From the NCBI GenBank assembly GCA_938036655.1, contig CALHQS010000009.1, forward strand, positions 1-21,945: a DNA stretch of 21,945 nucleotides, written 5' to 3'. Shown piece after piece: positions 15,652-21,945 of the stretch. This DNA comes from an uncultured Candidatus Altimarinota bacterium (GTDB lineage: Bacteria > Patescibacteriota > Gracilibacteria > BD1-5 > UBA2023). The first letter of the stretch is position 1. Each line of letters begins with the position of its first letter. A program made the translations under genes and the position numbers. The notes beneath the pieces were generated by a model that ran no database searches, was not told where the DNA came from, and was given only the letters and a program-made list of their open reading frames with translations.

Positions 15652-15957
15652 ATGGTACGAATTCCTCGGTGCGAATGTCCGCACATGCAAAAACTTTTTA
15701 CCATTATTGGGAAAAAATGGGCGCTTTTTATCCTTCATTCAGTACAGGAAGGAGCGCACACTTTCACTGATATCCGCAAAGAAATTGGTGATGCAAACAC
15801 CAAAATTTTGACCGATCGACTCGCAGAATTGGTAGAAAACGCTCTACTTCTCAAAACCGAAGACGGCAAATACAAGCTCACTCAGGTGGGCGACGAGCTC
15901 ACTTCACAACTTATGAAAGTGGCGCACTGGTGGGGCGATTTGCAATGCCAAAAATAA
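15652..15957 (+). CDS. HxlR-family transcriptional regulator
   Basis: 101 residues, full length for the family. It has the HxlR winged-helix order: a CP-containing N terminus, GKKWALFILHSV (helix 2), FTDIRKEIGDANTKILTDRLAELVENALL (recognition helix and wing lead-in) and GKYKLTQVGDEL (wing). Two cysteines sit close together at the start (RCECP, residues 7 and 9). HxlR relatives such as YodB and HypR sense electrophiles or oxidants through an N-terminal Cys, so redox or aldehyde sensing is a reasonable inference. A pair of palindromes lies upstream and again before the DedA gene. The gene ends at a terminator shared with the convergent flavin-protein gene. Confidence 0.88.
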   Translation: MVRIPRCECPHMQKLFTIIGKKWALFILHSVQEGAHTFTDIRKEIGDANTKILTDRLAELVENALLLKTEDGKYKLTQVGDELTSQLMKVAHWWGDLQCQK

Positions 15958-15961
15958 AAAC

Positions 15962-15989
15962 AACCCAGTTATGGGTTATTTTTATTTTT
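15962..15989. terminator. Bidirectional terminator
   Basis: AACCCA (15962-15967), loop GTTA, TGGGTT (15972-15977), then a long T-rich run. The stop codon of the minus-strand gene lies inside it (15969-15971). Confidence 0.8.
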
Positions 15990-16427
15990 TTTCATGACCA
16001 AAATTCGAAGTGGCTTATCATCTTTCCAACGCTCTGCATGTGGCAAATAAATCTCATCAATGATAATTTTGTAAAATCGATGTGAACGATTGAGAACAAT
16101 CATTGAAACTTTGGACAGCAATGAGCTACGAAGCTCTGCGGGAATGTCCATAGTATCGACTTCCTCTACATGCCCAGATCACTGAATTCCAAAGGCATTT
16201 CCCACGGTTTGCGAAGAATTGTAAATCGAAAATGCGACCGCTGGATTTTTGGAAATATTTTGAATATGTCGAGAATCTGGCGCAGAAATAAAAAATAAAT
16301 TTCCCTGCGTTTCGTCAAATTCATACACAATAGGCGACGCCCAAGGCTGACCCTGTTCATCGGCCGTCGCAAGCGACAAATATGTATTTCCTGAGAGGAG
16401 TTCGTATAAAATTGCAGTATATTCCAT
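15969..16427 (-). CDS. Pyridoxamine 5'-phosphate oxidase-like flavin-binding protein
   Basis: 152 residues from ATG 16427, joined across one TGA-Gly (16179-16181, FGIQ-G-SGHVEEV). The split-barrel pattern is clear: YLSLATADEQGQPWASPIVYEFDE, then LFFISAPDSRHIQNISKNPAVAFSI, the classic FMN-binding strands of the PNPOx-like superfamily. GHVEEV and a C-terminal strand (HRFYKIIIDEIYLPH) complete the barrel. Small members reduce flavin- or F420-dependent substrates or act as stress proteins; the substrate is unknown. It is convergent with an HxlR regulator that may sense electrophiles, so a shared oxidative or electrophile stress role is possible. The longer reading from 16487 runs into the promoter and is rejected. 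Confidence 0.8.
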
Positions 16428-16433
16428 ACACTC

Positions 16434-16461
16434 ATTGTAGCAGAATTTTGGTATTTTGCAA
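16434..16461 (-). promoter_or_regulatory. Promoter of the flavin-protein gene, nearly leaderless
   Basis: Minus-strand TTGCAA (16461-16456), 16-nt spacer, TACAAT (16439-16434). Only 6 nt lie between the -10 and ATG 16427, so the transcript should start at or within a base or two of the start codon. Confidence 0.6.
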
Positions 16462-16514
16462 AAAATCGCAAAAAATCTGTTTGACAAAATTTATTTTTTG
16501 TTCAAAAAAATTTT

Positions 16515-16541
16515 AAAAAAATCCCTCAGTGGGATTTTTTT
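16515..16541 (-). terminator. Terminator of the ABC exporter gene
   Basis: AAAAAAATCCC and GGGATTTTTTT (16515-16525 / 16531-16541) form an 11-bp stem around a 5-nt loop, overlapping the stop codon. Confidence 0.88.
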
Positions 16542-18285
16542 AAGAAATCACAAGTCTATCAGGATTAGCGAGTTCTGCGAATTTTCCACCACGCGCCACC
16601 AATTCATCATAAGTCCCTGTTTCGATAATTTTCCCATGTTCAATCATGAAAATTTTATCAACATTCTTGATAGTCGAAAGTCGATGAGCGATGATAATCG
16701 CCGTTTTCCCTTCCATCAGAGCATCGAGAGATTTTTGAATATTTTTTTCAGTTTTATTGTCAAGGGCGGAAGTTGCCTCATCAAGTACGAGAATTTCTGG
16801 GTTTTGCAAAAATAATCGCGCAATGGAAAGTCGCTGTTTTTCGCCACCAGAAAGCTTGAGACCACGCTCACCAATCATCGTTTCGATGCCTTTTTCGAGC
16901 TTCCAAACAAAATCGGCTGACGCTTTTTGAAGCACGATTTTTATTTCTTCATCACTCGCATCAGGTTTCGCAAACAAAAGGTTTTCGCGAATCGTAAGAT
17001 TGAAGAGCGAGTTATCCTGACTCACCATTCCGATATGAGAGCGCAAATCCGCTTTTTTGAGCGTAGAAATATCTTGCCCATCAAGCAAAATTTTTCCAGA
17101 ATTCGGCTCCCAAAATCTGAACAAAAGGCTTACAATCGTAGTTTTCCCCGCGCCCGTATTTCCCACAAGTGCCACTTTTTGTCCTGGCAAAATCGAAAAA
17201 TTCAGATTTTCAAAAATTTTTCGTTCATCGCTGTATCCAAAATTCACATTTTCAAAAATAATTTCACCATTTTTGGGTTCAAAATTTTTCCCATCATCCA
17301 ACTTTTCTGTATGAGATTTTTCAATCATTTCATAAAAAATCCCAATTTCCACTTCCCAACGCTGAAAATCTGGAAGCGAACCAAAAAGCGACGAAAGGGG
17401 GAAATAAATGCGTTCCAAATATGAAAAAGTCAAAATCAGCCCTGCAATCGTGAGTTCGCCTTGCATGATAAAATAAACGCCAAATCCGATGACCAAAAAT
17501 CGAGAAATCCCTACAAATACGCCCGTGATCATATCTGAGGCCGACCACCAACGCGAAGTAAATTTTTGCAAGCGAAGCGCCTCAGAAATTTCTTGTACAA
17601 ATTTGGAGCGAAAAATTTCTTCCAGTCGCAGAATTTTCCCGAGTTGCATATTGGAGAAAAAATTCCCAATATGACCAAACGCATCCGTCCAGCGTTTGTT
17701 ATTTTCCTCCTGCGGTTTGTCTGTTTTTCGTGCAATTCAGAGGCCAACAATCGCCATAAATGGCAACATCGCGAGCGCCAAAATCGTCATTTTCCAGTTA
17801 AAATACATCATAATTGTCAGCGCTACAATAAATGACATAATAACTTTGACAAATGTCAAGAAAAAGAAAAACACAACACGAAAAAAAGCGTCCATTCCGC
17901 GATCAAAATCCTTATAAACACTTCCTGATTTTTTGGTCAAAAAATCACCATAATGCATAAAATAAAGATTTTTCACATATTTTATCGCGACGGCATTATG
18001 GAATTCGAGCGCCGTTTTGTCAGAAATAAAGTAGCGATGCACATAATTGAGGAACATATTAAAGAGCAAATATCCTCACCAAATCACCAAAAAAAGCAAA
18101 AAATCGGTCAGCAAAAAATTACCAGTTTTTTGAAAATCTTCCAAAAAACCAATCGTTCGCGCCATAAAAATCGGCTCAAGCATCGCCACAGCCGCGACAA
18201 CAATCGTTACAAAAACGAAAAGAAAAAATTTCGGGTATCCCGCAAATTCGATAAATTCATTAAAAACTCGCTTGAGATTTTTCAT
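16540..18285 (-). CDS. ABC exporter, fused transmembrane and ATPase domains (MsbA/ABCB type)
   Basis: 581 residues assembled through two TGA-Gly codons (18076-18078, 17737-17739); a standard scan shows three pieces. The N-terminal half (residues 1-310) carries six predicted membrane helices, starting with FFLFVFVTIVVAAVAM. The ATPase domain holds Walker A GNTGAGKTT (about 375-383), Q-loop VSQDNSLF, signature LSGGEKQR (478-485), Walker B ILVLDEATSALD (from 498) and the switch His534 (AHRLST). One half-transporter forms a homodimer. Lipid, peptide or drug export are all possible. It is a single-gene unit between terminators, with a TAGAAT box 12 nt before the ATG as a weak -10 candidate. Confidence 0.95.
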
Positions 18286-18312
18286 GTTCTCATTCTAAAA
18301 AAATAAAATTGA

Positions 18313-18337
18313 AAAAATGGAAAAAACTTCCATTTTT
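18313..18337 (-). terminator. Terminator of the DedA gene
   Basis: AAAAATGGAA and TTCCATTTTT form a 10-bp stem around a 5-nt loop and separate the DedA gene from the ABC exporter gene. Confidence 0.75.
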
Positions 18338-18360
18338 ATGTTATCGTAATGATTGCTTGA

Positions 18361-18978
18361 TTAGTCTTGTGACATTTTTTTCTTCGCCCAAAAGTGATAC
18401 GCGATATATAGAAGAATCACGATCAATAAGGCAATTCCAAAGGAATTAAGGTTTTTGAGAATCAAATCTTGCTGATTCGCAAAAAAATAACCAATACAAA
18501 GCAAAATAATATTCCAAATTCCCGCGCCGATGAGAGTGAAAAGCGAAAATTTCACAAAATTCATCTTAAAAACTCCGGCTGGCAACGAAATAAGCTGACG
18601 AACCGCTGGTAAAAATCTCCCCACCAAAGTCGTTTTGCCACCATTTTTCGCAAAATATTTTTCCGCCTGTTCGTAGTGAGACGGCTTCAAAAAAACAAAT
18701 TTTCCGTATTTTTCAATAAATTTTTTGAGGAGTGGTCCACCCAAAAAATACCCAATTACATAATTGATTGAAGCCCCGAGCCACGCCCCAAGAGTTCCCA
18801 CCAAGAAGGCAATTCCAAAATTCATCTGACCAGAATGTGCAAGCACTCCGGCCGGAATCATCGCAACTTCCGAAGGAAATGGCACAAAACTGGACTCAAT
18901 CGTCATCATGATAAAAATCCCTATATAGCCCATTTGGCCAAAAATTTCCAAAACCCACTGTACAAAATCGTGCAGCAT
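18361..18978 (-). CDS. DedA / VTT-domain membrane protein
   Basis: 205 residues, family length. It shows the DedA hallmarks: ESSFVPFPSE with an acidic residue in the first re-entrant region (about 28-37), GAWLGASINYVIGYFLGG, and GRFLPAVRQLISLPAG (about 120-135) with the paired Arg residues needed in characterised members. The C terminus is a membrane helix and a basic tail. DedA proteins flip or recycle lipid carriers such as undecaprenyl phosphate or phosphatidylethanolamine and support proton-motive force. The upstream gap holds the second copy of the paired palindromes found at the HxlR gene, so HxlR control is likely. It has no TGA codon. Confidence 0.92.
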   Translation of the reverse strand: MLHDFVQWVLEIFGQMGYIGIFIMMTIESSFVPFPSEVAMIPAGVLAHSGQMNFGIAFLVGTLGAWLGASINYVIGYFLGGPLLKKFIEKYGKFVFLKPSHYEQAEKYFAKNGGKTTLVGRFLPAVRQLISLPAGVFKMNFVKFSLFTLIGAGIWNIILLCIGYFFANQQDLILKNLNSFGIALLIVILLYIAYHFWAKKKMSQD

Positions 18979-18999
18979 AAGTAAAAATTAGATTTTTTT

Positions 19000-19027
19000 A
19001 TTGTAGTGATTTTTCTGAAAAACACAA
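19000..19027 (-). promoter_or_regulatory. Promoter of the DedA gene
   Basis: Minus-strand TTGTGT (19027-19022), 16-nt spacer, TACAAT (19005-19000), 21 nt before ATG 18978. A lone operator half-site, TTTTGCAATAA (about 19054-19064), lies between this promoter and the paired palindromes. Confidence 0.55.
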
Positions 19028-19079
19028 CTCAAAAAATAGAAAATTTTGCCATTTTTTGCAATAATATTCTCAAAATTCA

Positions 19080-19162
19080 TTATTGCAATTTTTTGCATTA
19101 AATTTTTTTATAAAAGATTTTCCCTTATATAAGGCATTTATTATTGCAAATATTTGTAATAA
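19080..19162. promoter_or_regulatory. Paired 22-bp palindromes upstream of the DedA gene
   Basis: Palindromes 19080-19101 and 19141-19162, starts 61 bp apart, align with the element at 15491-15575, including the middle TTTTCCCTTAT. The element lies between the gdhA terminator and the DedA promoter and controls the latter if it is an operator. Confidence 0.6.
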
Positions 19163-19175
19163 GTATTTTTGAAAG

Positions 19176-19202
19176 AAAAAATCCCTATTTTTGGGATTTT
19201 TT
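19176..19202 (-). terminator. gdhA terminator
   Basis: AAAAAATCCC (19176-19185) pairs with GGGATTTTTT (19193-19202), 10 bp, followed by T-rich sequence on the minus strand. It overlaps the stop codon by one base. Confidence 0.85.
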
Positions 19203-20452
19203 TAGCGATAATTTCGAACTTTCATAGAATCAAATACTCGTTTCAAAGCAATCGCATACGCACCTTTTCGGAGATTTGTATTTAAATTATTTGTCATCGA
19301 AAATACCTCTGTCATGGCGTTTTCCATTTTTTTCTGAAGTTTTTCAACCACCTCTTCCTCTTCCCAATAAAAATTGGTATTATTTTGCACTTGCTCAAAA
19401 TATGAAACCGTCACACCGCCAGCATTCGCGAGAATATCAGGAATCACAGGAATATTTTTGGACGTCAAAATCACGTCAGCTTCGGGGGTTGTCGGCCCAT
19501 TTGCGAGTTCAACAATGAGTTTTGCAGCGATTTTGTCAGCATTATTTTCGGTAATTCGATTTTCCAGAGCGGCTGGCACCAAAATATCACAATTTTTTTC
19601 GAGCATCGCTTCATCAGAAATTTTTTCCGCGTCCGCATAATCCATTACCGATTTTTTCGCTTTTTTAAGAGCAATAATTTCAGAAATAGAAATTCCATTT
19701 TCGTTAAAAATAGCACCGCGAGAATCGGAAATTCCAACAATTTTCGCTCCCAAACTTTCAGCAATTTCCGCAAAAATAAGTCCAACATTTCCAGCACCTT
19801 CAACGATAATTTTTTTGTTTTTAATAGAATCATTGGTGAGTTCTAGATATTTCAAAAGCACATATATTCCGCCTTGAGCCGTTGAGCGAACACGGCCCTT
19901 AGACCCACCAGAACCAACAGGTTTTCCAGTAAAGCTTCCCGGCGTATACACTCATGCAAGGCGAGAATATTCATCCATCATCCAGCCCATAATGGCAGGA
20001 TTCGTATTTACATCCGGCGCAGGAATATCCGCCAAAGGTCCAATTTCTTTAAAAATAGCACGAACATATGCGCGAGAAAGTCGTTCAAGTTCACCAGCTG
20101 ACAATTCTTTTGGATTTACAATAATTCCGCCCTTTCCCCCACCAAGTGGTAAATCTAGAACCGCACATTTAATCGTCATCCAAACAGAAAGTGCTTTTAC
20201 TTCGTCTTTGTTAACATCCTGATGAAAACGAATCCCTCCTTTAAAAGGACCACGAGCATCATTGTGCTGACTTCGGTATGCGACAAAATTTTTAATCGTT
20301 CCGTCGTCCATTTCCACCGGAAGATTTACTTCCAAAATTCTTTTTGGTTCCTGAATAATAGTCAATTCATTCGTATATTTTTCACCAAAATTTGCAACCG
20401 CATACGCGTCAATAATCTGTTTTTTTGCAGATTCAAATGGATTATTCTTCAT
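19202..20452 (-). CDS. gdhA: Glutamate dehydrogenase
   Basis: 416 residues, the size of the hexameric NAD(P)-dependent Glu/Leu/Phe/Val dehydrogenases. One TGA (19952-19954) sits at SRLA-G-VYTPG and reads as Gly. Active-site features are GPFKGGIRFH, PLGGGKGGI with the catalytic Lys, and PAPDVNT with the catalytic Asp. The Rossmann domain starts at VEGAGNVGLIFAE, with ISDSRG (Asp/Ser) as the cofactor-selecting strand; this is more typical of NAD use, but not certain. It interconverts glutamate and 2-oxoglutarate plus ammonia, a likely catabolic or nitrogen hub for a host with few pathways. Glu versus Leu/Val specificity is inferred from family resemblance. Confidence 0.93.
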
Positions 20453-20482
20453 ACAACAATATTTAAATAATAAAGCGTTTTC

Positions 20483-20510
20483 ATTCTATTCTATTTTTTA
20501 AAAATTACAA
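20483..20510 (-). promoter_or_regulatory. gdhA promoter
   Basis: Minus-strand TTGTAA (20510-20505), 16-nt spacer, TAGAAT (20488-20483), 30 nt before ATG 20452. Confidence 0.5.
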
Positions 20511-20513
20511 ATT

Positions 20514-20536
20514 ATTATGAGACAAGATCTCATAAT
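20514..20536. promoter_or_regulatory. Perfect palindrome next to the gdhA -35
   Basis: ATTATGAGA (20514-20522), CAAGA, TCTCATAAT (20528-20536). It abuts the -35 box, a classic activator or repressor position, and lacks a U-run. Its sequence differs from the TTATTGC palindromes, so a different regulator is implied. Confidence 0.5.
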
Positions 20537-20595
20537 TCGATTTACAAAATAAATTTAGTAATTATAAATAATCCTATTTTTCTCATTTTAAAAAG

Positions 20596-20624
20596 AAAAA
20601 TCTCCCAAAATCGGGAGAATTTTT
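20596..20624 (-). terminator. Glycyl-tRNA synthetase terminator
   Basis: TCTCCC (20601-20606) pairs with GGGAGA (20613-20618), flanked by A5 and T5 runs. It overlaps the stop codon. The gap 20453-20595 holds only the gdhA promoter and its palindrome. Confidence 0.85.
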
Positions 20625-21945
20625 AACAGCCTTTTTCTTTGAGCCAAGCAATAAGATTTTCAATTTTTACAATTTCCTGTTCGCCAGAATCTCGGAAACG
20701 AACCGTTACTTGACCTTGATTGTAATTTTCTGGTTCAACCGCAATCGCGAATGGAATTCCCATTTCTTCACTGCGTTGATAGCGCTTTCCAATGGTTCCC
20801 GCCTCGTCATATTCACACACAAAATGCTCAGAAAGTAGTTCATACAATTCACCGGCTTCATTCGCAAATTTTTTAATGAGCGGATATATTGCCACCTTGA
20901 TTGGGGCAATCGCTGGTACAAACCGCATCACAACACGCTTTCCTTCGTCATTTTCAATTTCTGTATACGCATTCGTGAGTGCCGCCAAAAAAAGTCGCGT
21001 CAAACCAACAGATGGCTCAATTACATATGGCACATATTTTGTATTGTTGTACGGATCAAAATATGACAAATCTTGCTTGGATTCGGCCATATGTGCTTTC
21101 AAATCAAAATCTGTTCGATCCGCAATCCCCCAGAGTTCACCCCAACCAAACGGAAATTTGAACTCAATATCCGTCGTGGCATCGCTATAATGCGACAACT
21201 CGTCTGGTTCGTGATCTCGCATACGAAGAGAATTTTCATCAATTCCAATCATTTTTACAAGAAAATCCCAGCACGTTTTTTTCCAAAATTCGTGCCACTC
21301 AAGATGCTTTCCTGGAGCAACTGATTCAGGTTCGCAGAAAAATTCGATTTCCATTTGCTCAAATTCTCGCGTTCGGAAAATAAAATTCCCTGGCGTGATT
21401 TCATTTCGGAAAGATTTCCCCACTTGTGCGATTCCAAACGGTACTTTTTTTCGAGAAGTTCGCGCCACCTGAGAAAAATTCACAAAAATCCCCTGCGCCG
21501 TCTCTGGCCGCAAATACACCGTCGCAGAACTATCTTCCGTCACCCCCTGTGAAGTCTTGAACATGAGATTGAATTGTTTTGCATCGGACCAATCACCCAC
21601 TTCGCCAGTGTTTGGATTTTTCACCGCCTCGCGAATCATTACTTCAGTCTGCTTTTCAAGTGGCCAAGATTCTGGAATAAGGTTTGAAACATCATATTTT
21701 GCTTTCAGATTTTCTGCGTCATCGCCCAATTTTTCAATCAAATCTTCCAAAAGCTTATCTGCACGAAAGCGCTCTTTGGTTTTTTTATCATCGATAAGCG
21801 GATCACTGAAGCCGCCCACGTGGCCAGACGCCACCCAAACCTGCGGATTCATCAAAATCGCAGAATCCAAAAGTACCATATCGCGGCGTTTTTGGACAAA
21901 ATTTTTAATCCAAAGGTTTTTGATATTTTCTTTGAGAAGCGCACC
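20623..21945 (-). CDS. glyQS: Glycyl-tRNA synthetase, homodimeric type (5' end outside window)
   Basis: The reading frame is open to the window edge (GALLKENIKNLW...), so the first part of the gene is missing; 440 codons are visible. It is the alpha2 class II enzyme found in Gram-positives, archaea and eukaryotes, not the alpha2beta2 form. Key segments are NPQVWVASGHVGGFSDPL, motif 2 RPETAQGIFVNF and GKSFRNEITP, FRTREFEQMEIEFFCEP, and motif 3 EPSVGLTRLFLA. The anticodon-binding domain starts near IAPIKVAIYPL. It has no TGA in the visible part. In a code-25 organism this enzyme must also charge the UGA-reading tRNA-Gly(UCA). That tRNA gene is not in the window. Confidence 0.96.
   Translation of the reverse strand, partial: GALLKENIKNLWIKNFVQKRRDMVLLDSAILMNPQVWVASGHVGGFSDPLIDDKKTKERFRADKLLEDLIEKLGDDAENLKAKYDVSNLIPESWPLEKQTEVMIREAVKNPNTGEVGDWSDAKQFNLMFKTSQGVTEDSSATVYLRPETAQGIFVNFSQVARTSRKKVPFGIAQVGKSFRNEITPGNFIFRTREFEQMEIEFFCEPESVAPGKHLEWHEFWKKTCWDFLVKMIGIDENSLRMRDHEPDELSHYSDATTDIEFKFPFGWGELWGIADRTDFDLKAHMAESKQDLSYFDPYNNTKYVPYVIEPSVGLTRLFLAALTNAYTEIENDEGKRVVMRFVPAIAPIKVAIYPLIKKFANEAGELYELLSEHFVCEYDEAGTIGKRYQRSEEMGIPFAIAVEPENYNQGQVTVRFRDSGEQEIVKIENLIAWLKEKGC

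Noticed and set aside
16456..17424. Plus-strand ORFs opposite the ABC exporter
   Set aside because: They are shadows of the ABC gene on the other strand.
4296..18285. ruvB, mod, res, the ABC exporter and others as multi-piece pseudogenes broken by TGA
   Set aside because: The pieces stay in one frame, all motifs are intact across the joins, and TGA sits at conserved glycines. Code 25 explains them all.
1..21945. tRNA, rRNA, CRISPR array, transposase or phage structural genes
   Set aside because: Scanned by eye for TTCRANYC arms, regular spacer repeats and transposase motifs; none was convincing. A tRNA-Gly(UCA) was looked for and not found.

Overview
The window comes from a low-GC bacterium that reads UGA as glycine (genetic code 25). 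This is the code of the candidate phyla Absconditabacteria (SR1) and Gracilibacteria (BD1-5/GN02). The proof is internal: at least 39 in-frame TGA codons interrupt otherwise intact genes, several at invariant glycines. Examples are the Gly after HEM in RuvB (4557), the motif I glycine FAGSG of a DNA methyltransferase (10666), and the Gly before VYTPG in glutamate dehydrogenase (19952). Nearly every gene ends in TAA and one ends in TAG. All gene models below read TGA as Gly, which joins fragments that a standard-code scan reports as separate ORFs.

Layout. 1-2560 is an AT-rich accessory stretch, mostly on the minus strand. It holds a secreted papain-like (C92/YiiX-type) protein with a one-base frameshift, a truncated Nudix fragment, and an operon of small membrane and Cys-rich secreted proteins with two paralogues. 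2609-5321 is a rightward run: a small membrane protein, a PH-domain membrane protein, a DUF4375/DMP19 protein, a DUF721/DciA-like protein and ruvB. 5447-6795 holds a SAM methyltransferase convergent with a tail-lysozyme-like protein. 6930-9450 is a VKOR-thrS operon behind a leader of about 145 nt. 9486-9800 has no credible protein gene but carries a perfect TTGACA-N16-TATAAT promoter and a 25-bp hairpin whose loop can pair with an upstream segment. This candidate structured RNA is the strongest undescribed element here. 9802-13788 is a Type III restriction-modification pair (mod, res) with 20 TGA-Gly codons. 13881-15464 is a two-domain cell-wall enzyme (papain-like domain plus L,D-transpeptidase). 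15491-16427 holds an HxlR-type regulator and a convergent flavin-binding protein. 16540-20452 is leftward: an ABC exporter, a DedA protein and glutamate dehydrogenase. 20623 to the window end is a 3'-partial view of glycyl-tRNA synthetase, the enzyme expected to charge the UGA-reading tRNA-Gly.

How the parts fit. Core genes (thrS, glyQS, ruvB, gdhA) carry zero or one TGA each. Accessory genes use TGA for up to half of their glycines, so TGA density seems to mark genes with a different history. Most transcription units end in clear intrinsic terminators. Nine of the eleven promoters with clear hexamers have a 16-nt spacer. Paired palindromes of the same sequence lie upstream of the HxlR gene and of the DedA gene, suggesting one regulator controls both. 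I saw no tRNA, rRNA, CRISPR array or transposase gene.
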